DNA of 64,000 bases from Fragilariopsis cylindrus CCMP1102 (GCA_900095095.1 FMBT01000384.1:1-64000); one strand, 5' to 3'. Counted from the stretch's first letter, positions 32,573 through 44,572 are shown. A program made the numbers and translations. Notes: a model not told the origin generated them from the letters alone.

Positions 32573-34618
32573 TTAGTCAGAGCATGGAACAAATTTCATA
32601 CCAAAGCATTCGGATAACGGTATACACGATGATGAAGATGGTGATGGTAATGATAATGATGACGATCTTATATTGATATCACCATCACTATCATTGCTGC
32701 TGTCATGGTGCGTTGCCATTGTTGTATCGCTATCATAATTATTTCCGTCGCCACAATTGATGCTATTGTTCTTCTGAGCATCAGTAACCATATTGTTCTG
32801 ATGTAATATTAATTCTTGCTGCTCATTTATATATCTTGTTTTTATTACTTTTTGTTGCTGTTGTTTCTTATAATATTGTTTACGAAATTTAGGTTCAATT
32901 TTACTGAAAACTATTTTCTGATCAGTATTTGTATTGCCATTGATGTGAAGTACCACCCACCAACAATCAGACATATGACTGCATTGATGCCAATATAAAA
33001 AACGACCACTATATGTATGTTGCATTTCATCCATTATTTCTAGTATTAATTCTTTTTTCTTAGATGGCTTACTATTTTCCATTTCATATAGTTGTTTCAC
33101 TTTAGAGTCAATCAAAGTCCGTAACATTTCATTACCAGGATGACTTGTAAATGAATCTCCCTGTTTAAAAAGAATATCATTTGGATATGGAGCTTCAACA
33201 ATAATATTATTGGTACTGAAATTGTTAGCAATCAGTTTTTCCTGATCTTCAATCATATTACGTATTCTTAACCATTGCCTTACAAATGATAATTTCATCT
33301 TTCCAGTGTATGTAATTGGAATAGAATCTATTGGAATCCCATATACTTGTAATATATATCGTAGTTCAATAGGTGTACCAATATGTAATCTCAATCTTGT
33401 ACGATTATTTGATCCAATTGCCATTGTAAAAAAGTTTCTTCTTAATCTAAAAAAGGGTGTATCAGGTGTACATATATGCATCGCACTTGTTCGGACAGTC
33501 ATTAACCAATGATCGGATGGACGTAAGGGTGCCTCATGAGTAGGTTTCTGAGGAAAGGATGGCTCAAACATACTTATAAGAACAGTTCCCTTGCGTTGTG
33601 AATCAATGTCATTGCCAATAACCCAACTTGTGTACATTAAAATCTTAAGTATTATCTGTTTAGATGTTGTATACCAGCCTTCATCGTATGGGAGACAACA
33701 GACAACCCGCCGGCCAGTACCAAATGCTCTAACAGGCATTAGTTGTACATATCCTTTACGGAACACTTTTTGTTCCTCCACTGTGAAATCTGCTGATAGA
33801 CGTATAGGTCTTTCTAATACAACTGCACCAAATAAGTCGCATGCTTTATCTAACCATTTTAACATTCGAATTGCAGATTTTTGTATATTAAATAACTCAT
33901 ATCTTAAAAACCGCAATCGAAATTGTCTTGAATTCACAAATGTACGCCCCTTGACAGTACGTTGACTTTGTAGGTATGCAGTCTTTCCAGTGTCTGGAAT
34001 TTTATTATCAATTTCAATTTGTAATTCATGAATTGATTCTTCAATTAATATTTGTGTCTCATCAATTGCCAAGCATGTAACACAATGTATTTCATCTGTT
34101 GTTGTTGTTGTTCATTGTTCGGTTCGGATTAGTTTCGTTTCGGTTTCGGTTTATATTTGTTTGTTCGGATTTATTTTTGTGTGTGGAAGATTTAGAAATA
34201 GGATGGAAAAACGATTAACGATTTTAATGTTAGAGCAGTAGTCTCAGCAAGCAAAAAGTCAACAACAAAAAAGTACTGGAAGCATAATGATGATAGCGGT
34301 AGTTAGCCAGCAAGCTCGAATCGAAATCGAAATCGAAATCGAAGAGGATTCATCCATCACGTACGACACGTACGACACCTACACGGCACAACGATACAAT
34401 ACGATACGATACGATACGAGTTACGACGATACGAGTTACGACGATGCCTATAGCTACACGACTATTTATACTCAATTGTACTTACCTTGGTAATCATTTC
34501 GATCTTTAAAACTTAATTGACTCAATTCTTTTGCTAATAAATCTTCGCTGTAGTGTGGCGTCGGCATCGGCATCGGAATCGGCGTCGATATCGGCAACGG
34601 CATCGATATCGAACTCAT
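32573..34618 (-). CDS. DUF6824 protein with CRAL-TRIO-like N-terminal half (2 exons, 551 aa)
   Basis: Exon 1 (34618-34486) encodes MSSISMPLPISTPIPMPMPT and HYSEDLLAKELSQLSFKDRN, ending in phase 1 at GTAAGT. Exon 2 (34095-32573) starts after CAACAACAG and gives DEIHCV, completing the ELSQLS(F)xDR...(D/E)xHxV leader I know from a large diatom family. Residues about 95-300 resemble the divergent CRAL-TRIO-like module of that family (FLRYELFNIQKSAIRMLKWL, then LMPVRAFGTGRRVV). Residues about 347-450 match DUF6824: PNDILFKQGD, HPGNEMLRTLI, a helix, SGRFLYW, CWWVVL and a final KFRK. DUF6824 may bind nucleic acid or protein; that is unproven. The Gly-rich GRGK usually seen after PNDxL is FKQGD here, so this copy is diverged. 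The tail is low-complexity Gln/Asn/Ser. Confidence 0.85.
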
Positions 34619-35379
34619 TATATAATTTTTATTTATATACAATACTTTAGTAGTGCTGAGATAATATTGTATTATGAGACCTACCGGTATACGTCGACTC
34701 TCCTCGATAAACAAACTACTTCAACTGACTCACTCGATGAACAAAGGAGTACATAATATTATAATATACGCAAAAAGCTGTAAGTTGATGTTCAACCATG
34801 TTCGTTCTTAATTATGCTCAACCTGTAGACTGTATACGTTTTGCTCATGGAATGTATTTGTAGTTTAAAATACAGTTCTTTATTCATAATATATATCAAC
34901 ACATATTCGGTGGTCGGGGTCGTCGATGATGTCTCCCTGCAAGTTTCGGTGGCAGCACAAAAGAAGGTGTGGTGTTGATGGACAAGAACAACATCATTTC
35001 TTATAATTTCATACGCAAACCGATGTTTTTGGTAGTCGTGCGCGATATCTATCGAATCTATTGTCGCGAAGATAGTTGAACAAAGAGAAATTCATTAACA
35101 AGTAGCTTGTCTTCAGGCATATTAATCTTTGTCTTCTTACACATTTTTTTATACCTCCCGCGATCAAATAGAATAAAGCTGAGACTATTGAATAACCGTT
35201 ATCATAGAATTCATTCTCCTTACGCACAGCAAGGAACGGCGAATTAAATTAAAAACTTATGTAAATATTTATGTTAATTAATTTAAAAATATAACACTAG
35301 TACCACTTTGGTGCTTTACACCCCTCAAACAGACAAATTCTTCTGAATTTTCGCGCCGGGGAATCTGTCGAAAGCATTG
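34619..35379. other. Intergenic region
   Basis: The 5' flank of the DUF6824 gene and unique AT-rich DNA up to the satellite-bearing locus C. No gene or RNA is supported. Confidence 0.4.
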
Positions 35380-37146
35380 AATATCTCATATGAAATGGTT
35401 ACAGAGGACAACACCAGCTGGGTTAGGTGCACTAGCATTTAAATAGTATACTAGAACTTTGTGATTGCCTCCTGCCACTTTTCTATTCCTGTGGTTGAGG
35501 AATAAATTTCATTTTGCTTTTGTGGCAGCTACAAAGAAAAAAAATGATTTTGGATCAGAAATGAACACAAAATATCTCATTTGAAAGGATTGGAGAGGAC
35601 AACACCAGATGAGTCAGGTGCACTAGCATTCACATAGTATACTAGAACGTTGTGTTTGCCTCCTGCATCTTTCCTGTCCCTGTGGTTGAGGAATAAATCT
35701 CATTTTGCTGTCATTCCACACCCAAAATAACAACATTGTCAATCAAAATGAACAACAAAATATCTTATTTGAAAGGATTGGAGAGGACAACACCAGATGG
35801 GTTGGGTGCACTAGCATTCAAATAGTATACTAGAACTTTGTGATTGCCTCCTGCCACTTTTCTATTCCTGTGGTTGAGGAATAAATTTCATTTTGCTGTT
35901 TTTCCACACACAAAACAGCAAGATTTTCAATCACAAGATTTTCAATCACAAAATATCTCATTTGAAAGGGTTGCAGGGGACAACCCAAGCTGGGTCAGGT
36001 GCACAAACATTCACATAGTGTACTAGAACATTGTGTTTGCCTCCTACTTCTTCTATCTCACTATGGTTGCAGAATACATCTCATTACGCTGTTATTGCAG
36101 GCACACAAACAACAAGATTTTGGGTCATAAATAATGAACAACGTAATTTCTCATTTGAAATGGTTACAGAGGACAAACCAGATGGTCAGGTGCACAAACA
36201 TCCACATAGTATAATACTAGAACAATGCATTTGCCTCCTTCCATTCTTGGTGGTTCATCATCACTTCACTGAAGTAATTCTGATTGGTATCACAACTTTT
36301 ATCTCACAAATTCTCCAGTGGAGTTTTGTTATTGGAATATTAACCAACTTTGAATAAGAAGATGATGAATAACTTCTCCTTAGGTTCTAGAACCAGCATG
36401 GTGCACCAAAATACCACCTAGTCATCCATCCCATACCCATAGGGGATGACCCAAGGGACATGATCCCTCATAAATAATACCTTATTCTTGCCTCCAGAAC
36501 ACAAATATTGCATTTTGGCCGACATGTCATATTTCCATGTCCAACAGTACCATTCAGAAATAGGCTGCCACAACATCAAAAAAGGAATTGGACCCAGGGG
36601 TATAGATTATTACCCCTGATTGGACCATGGTTTGAACACCCAGATACTTTCCATATACGCGTATGGTCAAAATGCACCAACAATACTTGGATTATTTGCC
36701 ATATTGGTAGTGTGGTGGGGCGGGGAACAATAGAATAGACATAAAATAGCCCAAAATGCACACGTTGCAAAAATATTTGAGGTGCTACTGTGCCCATACC
36801 AGGTATGCTGAGTCCCAGATAAAATAGCTAGGCATCAACCTAACTCATAAAGAATTTGGACTAAATCATTGCTATAGGTAACCATGCATATATTTGGGGT
36901 TTCACGGGTCAAAACCCATCGTTATTAAAACACACAATTTCTCTAAGTGCCAAGTGCGCGTGTAATCAAGGCCGTGATGCACCATCAATACAGACCAAAT
37001 AACCTTGAAAGATTATATGGAGCTCAACATTATACCTATGGGTACAAGGTCCAACTATTGCTTAGGGCTCTAGGGAGGTTAGGAAGGTGTCAGGGTGTGC
37101 TAAGCACCCAAAAGGGTCATTTAGGCCCCAAACAGGTTTCCTCCCT
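35380..37146 (+). mobile_element. Satellite-bearing repeat element, locus C (truncated both ends)
   Basis: About four and a half satellite units (anchors near 35385, 35571, 35757, 35945 and 36145; period 186-200) are followed by the family body (36200-37146), which includes TTCTAGAACCAGCATGGTGC, GGCTGCCACAACATCAAAAA, GATTATATGGAGCTCAACAT and GGTCATTTAGGCCCCAAAC. The conserved terminal block is absent on the left. On the right the body stops where loci A and B continue, so the copy is truncated. A direct duplication TTTTCAATCACA lies near 35923. Confidence 0.6.
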
Positions 37147-37472
37147 TTTGTGTAAGGTACGGTAGTCTTAATATTTTGGAGGGGATGTTACCGTATATTC
37201 GTCATTCCTTGTAATTATATCATGTTTTTGTTTTGTTTAATAACATTTCATTTCTCTTCTTTTGCAAATTAATAGCTATATATGTTTATTTTATACTTCA
37301 TTTTACTTTTATTTTTACTGTAATCTTTTCTCCTTGTTTGGTGTGGACGGTGTGAATGGATGGGTGGGTGGGTTTATGGTACGTAATTTTATACCTACTT
37401 CCAACTACTACTACTACTAGGTTCTACCGACCTACCTACCCTACCCGTACCGTACCATACTACTGTACTTGA
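37147..37472. other. Spacer between locus C and plastid protein gene
   Basis: T-rich 3' flank of the minus-strand gene at 37473, with TGGGTGGGTGGG near 37360 and ACTACTACTACTA near 37407. Nothing else is recognised. Confidence 0.4.
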
Positions 37473-38933
37473 CTACGATTTATTAAATATATCACCTAAT
37501 CTTTGAATATCATCATCGGATGGTCCATCCTCTCCACCATTATCATTGTCGTATCCTCCACCTGATGATGACCCACTACCACTCGAGTCTCCATCACTGC
37601 CACTGCCACTGCCACTGCCATCACCTTGTGGTGTTTTAGGTAATGATCTTCTTTTTCTTGTTGGTGGTGGTTCATCATCATCATCATCGTCATCGTCATC
37701 ATCATCATCATCATCATCCTTTAAGTTATCATCACCATCCCCATCACTATTATTAGTATCAGTTGAATTGGTTGTATCAGTAATATTTTTACCATTCTTA
37801 TCCAGACCAAAATATTCAGCACGTTGTGCTTCCGTAATTTCTAATCCCTTAATAACATTATTTTCTTCTTTTCGATTACGAATATAATCACGGACACCAA
37901 ATAAACCAAATGTTGGTATAAAGCAAGCCACAGCTACCGAAACATATATTTTAATTGGTTTTGTTTTCCCACCACCTGAAAATGAATCTTTGGTACCTTT
38001 AGATATTTTATTGGAAACATCGGTGGAGGCAGAGGAACCACTTTTGGAACTCGAGGCACTAAATGACGAGGCACGTTGTTTCCGTACATCCACAGCAGTA
38101 CCTGAATCCGAATTTCCGGTACCAAATAAATATTCTTCATCTGCTTCATCAAAGTCAGCACCATACGTGTCATCGTCGTCTAACTCCGCATCATATTCAC
38201 CATATAAATCATTTTTTTTGGTTTTTTGGATCGCATCCTCTTTCGATAATCCGGTAATTGATCCGACACTGGATTTCGCATCAATATTATCACGAATTTC
38301 ATCGGGCATTTCACCTTTTCCCAATTGTTCGGCTTGTTCGATGGAGATACCCGGTCGTAAAGAATAAATTTGTAATCCTTGTTCAGCAATATCCGCTTGT
38401 GTTAATGCATACGCCGATGGTACAACAGGTGCTATACCGCCACCTAATATTGATACGATACCACCCGCGGATGCGAATGAAGCAGCAACAATTTTAGCTG
38501 CTCTTTTTTTTGTTTTGGATTTAGATAATCTACTACGTGTTGTTTGCTGTGGTGGTGTTGTCATCCTATTGCTATTATTCCAAAAACACAGTATACGACG
38601 TAATCGTGAACGTTTCGAATCGGTAGTAGCATGATCAGATTCTTCATTGTCATCGTTGTTGTGGACGACCGAATAAAGGGTTGTCGTCGCTGGGCACGTC
38701 GTCCGTTGTTGTTGTTGTGGGGGAATAAGGCAGCTATTGTTGTATCTACTACTGCTGCTACTACTACTACTACTGCTTGATCTTGATCGTCCTACTAGTA
38801 TTCTTTCGTGTTGATTAATGTTGCTGTTAAATGCATAGGAATTTGTTGTTGATACGGCCATTAGTGATACTATCACCATCAACGTCAAGGCTATTAGAGA
38901 TGTCATACTACTAGTACTTGTGTTTGTCATCAT
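37473..38933 (-). CDS. Plastid-targeted, probably thylakoid, protein of unknown function (486 aa)
   Basis: A single exon from the ATG pair at 38933. Residues 10-33 are a signal peptide ending Ser-Tyr-Ala-Phe, the diatom plastid motif with Phe at +1. A Ser/Arg-rich transit region follows. At about residues 140-175, twin basic residues lead into a hydrophobic stretch AAKIVAASFASAGGIVSILG ending PSAYALTQ, which looks like a thylakoid transfer signal with Ala-Tyr-Ala cleavage, making a three-part leader. The mature part has a helix-rich region (IAEQGLQIYSLRPGISIEQA), an acidic Asp/Glu tract, a Ser-rich tract, a membrane span IKIYVSVAVACFIPTFGLFG at about 323-342, then the conserved-looking ITEAQRAEYFGLD and a long Asp run and Gly-Ser tail. 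Product unknown; location is inferred from the leader. Confidence 0.75.
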   Translation of the reverse strand: MMTNTSTSSMTSLIALTLMVIVSLMAVSTTNSYAFNSNINQHERILVGRSRSSSSSSSSSSSRYNNSCLIPPQQQQRTTCPATTTLYSVVHNNDDNEESDHATTDSKRSRLRRILCFWNNSNRMTTPPQQTTRSRLSKSKTKKRAAKIVAASFASAGGIVSILGGGIAPVVPSAYALTQADIAEQGLQIYSLRPGISIEQAEQLGKGEMPDEIRDNIDAKSSVGSITGLSKEDAIQKTKKNDLYGEYDAELDDDDTYGADFDEADEEYLFGTGNSDSGTAVDVRKQRASSFSASSSKSGSSASTDVSNKISKGTKDSFSGGGKTKPIKIYVSVAVACFIPTFGLFGVRDYIRNRKEENNVIKGLEITEAQRAEYFGLDKNGKNITDTTNSTDTNNSDGDGDDNLKDDDDDDDDDDDDDDDEPPPTRKRRSLPKTPQGDGSGSGSGSDGDSSGSGSSSGGGYDNDNGGEDGPSDDDIQRLGDIFNKS

Positions 38934-40055
38934 CTTCCGTCAGTACAGTCGTTGTGGCAGAGAGAGAAACAGAGAGTGTGTGTGTGTGTGTCGTCGTCTT
39001 TTCGTCCTTTCGTATTTTTTATTTGGGCAACGACGGATGGGTTAGATACTAGTCTATCTAGCTAGACGATACTTTTACAAAGATTTTACAAAGAGAGAGG
39101 GAGAGAAAGAGCGAGGAGACAGAGAGCAGGTCGTTGCTATTACTGTACAGTTGATTGGCGGGTGGATGATGTGAAGTACCGTTAGAGATCTGGCTGAGAT
39201 GTTGTTCTAAAAGCTGTCATGATCTGATGTTTTACTGTACTGTAATGCTTTTTCACGGTGCGTGACGCGTGGAGCCAATTAAATAAATAATCAGCCATGA
39301 TTTATCAAATCAAATTAGGAGGATCCGAAAATATCTCTTACAGGGCATCAGGCATTGATATTCTCCCCCCCAAATGTTTTGTCAACAGGCTCGACTCATT
39401 CATACATACTTAATCTACGTACTTACTATACTATAGGACTATACCATTACCATACTAGTATACTACTACTGTAACTTACTGTAGTACAGATTGTAGTCTG
39501 TCATTGTCTGTCAGTCGACAGTATATCATTGCTTGGCTGCTTCGCTCCAACATTTTTTCAGTTGATGATTGATTCATTCATTCATGTCCACACAAAAAAA
39601 TAATCTCAGTGGGCCATAACTCTTATTCTAAAACGATACTCCGAAGCGAACACAGCCAAAGCATCTGCTTCTTCCGATCCTTTTGTAATAAATAAATATT
39701 AAAATAAATGATGGCTGGCATGTCCAAACGTGCTACTTCTTCTTGCTTCTTGGCGCACCAAAGAAAAGAAAAAGGATTCCTTCGCCCTTTACTTTCCGAC
39801 GGAAAAACACAAAATAATAAAGTAAACAAATGCTGTTTTGTTTTCACATCACATCCACATCGCATTCATCGCTCATTTATTTTATTCACTTGTCTGTGTG
39901 TAGTATCTTGTACCAGCAGTGAGAAAGCAGCACAGCCACAAACATACACCGACACTCCCACAAATTCACAATACACAATACAAATACCCTTTACGACCTT
40001 ACTTACTTAGCTACTCATTAATCAATTAAAAAACAAACACAGCAATACAACAATC
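38934..40055. other. Divergent intergenic region between plastid protein and aspartokinase genes
   Basis: 1.1 kb separates two genes pointing apart, each with a plastid leader. It holds AGAGAGAGAAACAGAGAG, (GT)7 near 38976, CTATACTATAGG/ACTAGTATACTACTACTG patches, and a C-run at 39365. Shared regulation is possible but no motif proves it. Confidence 0.45.
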
Positions 40056-41804
40056 ATGAAGTTTTCATCATTATCATCATCATCGTTGTACACGGCCCTT
40101 TTGACATTGACATTGTCATCATTGTCGACATTGGTATTATCATTTTCACCTGCTACTACTACAACACTCAGGCGGGCTCCAACATCATCAATATCTTCAA
40201 GTTCAAGTTCAAGTTCATTAACAAAATTAAATTTGTCAGATGAATCATTAAAAGATTATCGTCGTGGTTTATCACAAATTCATAAAAATTATACTGATGA
40301 TGATGACGACCAGAACATCTTGAATAATAATAATAGCGACAATAAAAATAATAATAAACAAGTGAATATTGAATGTGTCTTTAAATTTGGTGGTTCCAGT
40401 TTAGCCTCCGCAGAACGGATTGATTATGTGGCTCATTTAATTAAAGATCAAATTACATTAGGATATAAACCACGTGCTGTGATCTGTAGTGCTATGGGGA
40501 AAACGACAAATAATCTACTGTCGGCTGGTGAATATGCCTTAGAGGGAAAAGTATGTGTGGAGGAAATACGTACATTACATACCAATACTATGACTATATT
40601 TAATTTTACGGAAACTGATTTGACAAGAATTGCGGTGAATGAATTATTAACAGAATGTGAACAAATGTTAACAGGTGTAAAAATGATACAAGAATTGAGT
40701 CCCAAGTCCTTAGATCAATTAGTAAGTTATGGTGAACGATGTTCGGTACGGATTATGGCAGCACGATTAAATCAAATTGGTATTCCAGCACAAAGTTTTG
40801 ATGCATGGGAGATTGGTATTATCACTGATAGTCAATTTGGGGATGCAAAACTTTTACCCAGTTATGAAAGTAAAATACAAAATGCCTTTAAAGAAAAAAT
40901 TAATGATGTAACTACTGTGGCAATTGTTACTGGATTTATTGGTCATGATAGTCATGGTAAAATAACAACACTGGGACGGGGTGGATCTGATTTAACAGCC
41001 ACGGCAATTGGTGCTGCATTACAACTCGATGAAATACAAGTATGGAAAGATGTCGATGGTATATTATCGACCGATCCAAGAATTGTCTCGAATGCGATAC
41101 CACTAGATCAAATATCCTTTGAGGAAGCATCAGAATTAGCCTACTTTGGTGCACAAGTCTTACATCCCATTGCCATGCAACCCGCTATGAAATATAATGT
41201 TCCTGTTCGTGTCAAAAATAGTTATAATCCCAGTGCGATCGGTACCATAATTCGTGCGGAAAAATCAATGTCACAACGGTTAGTGACCGCCATCACTTAT
41301 AAAAAAGGTGTGACGGTATTAGATATCTGTTCAACACAAATGTTAGGTGCCTATGGGTTTCTTGCAAAAGTATTTCATGAATTTGAAAAACATAAATTAT
41401 CAGTGGATGTATTAGCAAGTTCTGAAGTAAGTGTTAGTTTAACATTAGATACGAAACAAGACACGAATATGATTAATTCATTAATGGATGCCTTATCAGA
41501 TGTTTCGAATGTGATACGGAAAGATAATTATAGTATTATTACCTTAATTGCCGATATCACACAAAGTTCTGAAGTATTAGCAATAGCCTTTCGTGTATTT
41601 TCCAAAGAAAATATACAAGTAGAAATGATGAGTCAAGGTGCGTCCAAAGTAAATATCTCCTTTATTATTAAATCCAGTCAATTAGAGAAGGCTATTATTC
41701 AATTGCATTCCTGTTACTTTGAAGGAAAATGTTCCGTTCCAGTGAATAAACATATAGTGGAAGCAGAACAATATGATCGTAATAAAATAATTGAAACAGA
41801 ATAA
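40056..41804 (+). CDS. Plastid aspartate kinase (aspartokinase), 582 aa
   Basis: Catalyses ATP-dependent phosphorylation of L-aspartate, the first step to Lys, Thr, Met and Ile (EC 2.7.2.4). Residues 1-30 are a signal peptide ending Leu-Ser-Phe-Ser, followed by a Ser/Thr-rich transit peptide and an Asn/Asp linker, so plastid import is expected. The amino-acid kinase domain begins at about 106 with the nucleotide-binding KFGGSS (110-115). SYGER at about 224-228 and GRGGSDLTA at about 307-315 are the aspartate/ATP site motifs, and VWKDVDGILSTDPR at about 330 is the family signature. Two ACT domains follow from about 418 (GVTVLDICSTQMLGAYGFLA, then VSVSLTLD), suggesting Lys or Thr feedback. There is no homoserine dehydrogenase domain, so it is monofunctional. 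The frame is intact and intron-free. Confidence 0.95.
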   Translation: MKFSSLSSSSLYTALLTLTLSSLSTLVLSFSPATTTTLRRAPTSSISSSSSSSSLTKLNLSDESLKDYRRGLSQIHKNYTDDDDDQNILNNNNSDNKNNNKQVNIECVFKFGGSSLASAERIDYVAHLIKDQITLGYKPRAVICSAMGKTTNNLLSAGEYALEGKVCVEEIRTLHTNTMTIFNFTETDLTRIAVNELLTECEQMLTGVKMIQELSPKSLDQLVSYGERCSVRIMAARLNQIGIPAQSFDAWEIGIITDSQFGDAKLLPSYESKIQNAFKEKINDVTTVAIVTGFIGHDSHGKITTLGRGGSDLTATAIGAALQLDEIQVWKDVDGILSTDPRIVSNAIPLDQISFEEASELAYFGAQVLHPIAMQPAMKYNVPVRVKNSYNPSAIGTIIRAEKSMSQRLVTAITYKKGVTVLDICSTQMLGAYGFLAKVFHEFEKHKLSVDVLASSEVSVSLTLDTKQDTNMINSLMDALSDVSNVIRKDNYSIITLIADITQSSEVLAIAFRVFSKENIQVEMMSQGASKVNISFIIKSSQLEKAIIQLHSCYFEGKCSVPVNKHIVEAEQYDRNKIIETE

Positions 41805-42129
41805 TAATAGGAAGATACGAAGAAAAAAAAGTGAACGAAAGAAAGAAGAAGACAGTACTGTGACTGTGACTGTAACTAGCTTGCTAGTTAGTTAGTTAGT
41901 TAGTGAGAATATTACTAGCTACAGTAGGTAGTGAGATAGCTAATTCATCTAATGGTATAGTGTTGTTTTTTTGTTGGCATAAATAATAGAAAACATACTG
42001 TATTAAATAAACTTAGAACAGTAAGTGCTTGTATACTAACTACCGTAGCTACTATATTGCCAATCGATCGGGGTAGTTTGTGCTATCTTATCGACGTGTC
42101 CTGTTCTTCAACCATTCTACGATTGTAGT
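41805..42129. other. 3' flank of aspartokinase gene
   Basis: TTAGTTAGTTAGTTAGT near 41885 and otherwise unique AT-rich DNA. Nothing is recognised. Confidence 0.4.
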
Positions 42130-43240
42130 GCACATAGTTTCACCTAGTGCAAATTGTGTTCCTAAAGTGAGCGTGTCTAGCACGGAGTGCTCGAATGAAT
42201 TTGCGCTTATTTATGATGAAGTAGTGGTACATCGTAGCAGATGTGTGGCTGCCTCTTTTTTTTGGTGGCATAGGATACACCTGTCGTGGTTCTGGTAGTG
42301 TCTCTTGCGTAGTGTCTCTACGGTAGGGAGGAGGTTGCTGCATTTTCTTGTGTTGATTACGTCTGTATTGATTGATTCGTTGTATTATTACGAGGCTGAG
42401 ACATTTCCATGCTATCAAGTTTGGTTGTTTCATTGGACCATGCAAACTTGTATTGCAGGCATTCAACATACTCACTCAAGTTTGACCTAGGCTCGAGGTG
42501 AGTTGTGTTTTATAGTTGCTTGTTACATTGATGCCACGAATACAAAACATTGGCGGTCAACTAGGGAGTATATGTACGAGTGGACGGAATACTCCTGCTG
42601 CATATTGGTATTCTCCTGCAAGTATATCACTACCGACGCTAAGTTAAGCTTCATGTGGTAATTCTTTGTACGGTTTCTTGGAATCTTGGTGTCCTTTTGC
42701 CCATTTAAATTGTCGAATTTCCTGTGTGAAGATATAGTTCGATAGATCTGTTCAGTGACGTCAACTTTTGATCTTAGAGCTTCATTGGAAAACGGGTCGT
42801 GCATTGTGCTGTCTAATCAATCCAGCATTGTCAGAGATAAAGACCACTGTGAGTTGTTGCTCCAGCTATTGTGAAGCAATTGCTAGAAACATAGTTGTAG
42901 TGAGCATCCCGACTCCTTCTGATAGTAAAGAACTACATCTATTACCCACCCAAAACTCATGTCATGGAATATGACTAAGCCATCGGATACGCAAATGAGA
43001 TGTACATGACGGTTGTCAGTTGTGTCCTGCTATGAGTTGATAGAAGTATGGGCATCCATCGTCGATGTAAAAATGCATGTCGTCAAGAAATCCTGTACCT
43101 ACTATGATTGTGAGAGAAGGAAGTCCTCCTGTTTTACCATTAGTCCGAGTCGTTGAGTTGCCGTAGGTGTGTTATTATCGTTGCTGCCACAGTGCTATTA
43201 AGATTGACATTGTTGAAAGAGTTAGTACTCCGCCGACTTA
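42130..43240 (-). mobile_element. Fossil of a retroelement RNase H region
   Basis: Minus-strand translation shows scattered blocks of a retroelement polyprotein C-terminal part: a DDMHFYIDDG-like block, an ISDNA block, WAKGHQD (typical of retroelement RNase H, near 42690), and after it the AGEYQ, RPLVHILPS and CIRGINVTSNY phrases I know from diatom reverse-transcriptase elements. The family (LTR kin or non-LTR) cannot be settled because no reverse transcriptase core or end repeat is present. It is clearly broken, with many interruptions, and looks old. No terminal repeats were found. Confidence 0.5.
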
Positions 43241-43419
43241 ATTGTGAGGCATGAATCCAAAGGAAAGAACAAATACCAATGTATCGTCATGTCAACTGAT
43301 GATGGAGTTATGTTATGTTTTCTTTCGGAGCATCAATACAAGGAATGACTAATTATCAGTTTGATATCACGTGAAGTGGTGATGTCTGGATGTATGGTCT
43401 AATTTTCCTTTTCAGAGTA

Positions 43420-43850
43420 CGCATTGATCCGAGTGTCACATCCGGTTCCGTCCCTAGTTTCGAACCAAGTTCGTGGCCTAGATCAGTTCCAAGTCTCAAG
43501 CCAGGTCTTTCGCCGAGTGGGTTTCCTAGCTCTAATCATAGTGTTGATCCGAGTGAAAAACCCACTTCCGTCCTTAGCTTGGAACCGAATTCACTACTCA
43601 TTTCCATTCCAAGACTGAAGCCAAGCCTTTCGCAGAATGGTATTCCTGTTAGCTCTAATCATAGTTATGACTCGAGAGGCGCAACAGGTTCTGTCCCTAG
43701 TTTTTAAAACCGAGTTTGGTTCCAAACTGATGATCGAATATCAGTACAACAAGAAAAAAGCGTTGGAGAGCGTAGGATACTTAGTACAGTCCTTGGTTCA
43801 GCGCTTGGAGCTGGAAAGATCACCCAAGATTATATATGGGTAATATTAAG
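43420..43850 (+). pseudogene. Decayed PSxxPS-repeat surface-protein gene fragment
   Basis: The + strand at about 43420-43710 encodes a degenerate series (SGSVPSFEPSSWPRSVPS, LKPGLSPSGFPSSNHS, DPSEKPTSVLSLEPN). It has the roughly ten-residue Pro-Ser-x-x-Pro-Ser rhythm of diatom wall or surface proteins, and a near repeat of the SSNHS block 120 bp on. The frame then stops and a different frame carries the apparent continuation to about 43850. With no start, signal peptide or full repeat set, it is read as a pseudogene fragment. It directly adjoins the retroelement fossil, so it may have been moved or cut by it (inference). Confidence 0.45.
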
Positions 43851-44572
43851 GGAATGAATATACGAAGAAACGCCTACAAGCCTATCAGAACTTGATAACA
43901 CGAAATGGGAGTTCTCTCAACTGATGGGTCGGGCATTGTTAGAATCCATTTATGGTCCGCTTATACTGTAATGCTCTAGCAGTAAGATCGATTCCAGTAT
44001 TTATCAGAACAAAAATAATATTTCTTTTGTCGATTCGTAATTCTCCTTTCTTGACGTGTCATAAATTTAGAACTTCATCTATCACCTGGAAATCATATCT
44101 ACATTGTAGTATTGCTTTCGTATTCTAGAAGTAGTGGAGATATATTCGTTCGATTGGATTTTTTTTTTAATATTTGAGGAATAAAATTATTTGACGAGGC
44201 TACTTGCGCGTTATTAGTAAACGCATATAATTGTAGCAATGTACATAAAGAAACGATGATACAGCATTGCATTGACTAAGTGTCTTTCTGAATGTAAGTG
44301 ATAGACGTAAAAGTGCTATTCATAGTTGAATACTCTTTCGTGAAATAAATTGATATTTATCATTGTTTACGCAATGTCTAGTGGCAATTGAACGTCGGCA
44401 CGGTATCGTCATGGAACATATTACATGTAGAATGCAATAGGTTAATGCACGCATACTGTACGGTTGAGTGAAAGTGTAATAATGATGGTCAGCTATTTTT
44501 TTTTAAATATTTACGAACTTGATGGTTCATATTTCAAATGAATACATTATTTCGTTTTTTTTAATCTATTCT
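43851..44572. other. Intergenic region
   Basis: AT-rich DNA at the 3' side of the multicopper oxidase gene. Nothing is recognised. Confidence 0.4.

Noticed and set aside
39708-40010. 100-codon frame just before the aspartokinase start
   Set aside because: It lies in the likely 5' UTR and promoter, ends before the gene, and lacks any recognisable feature.
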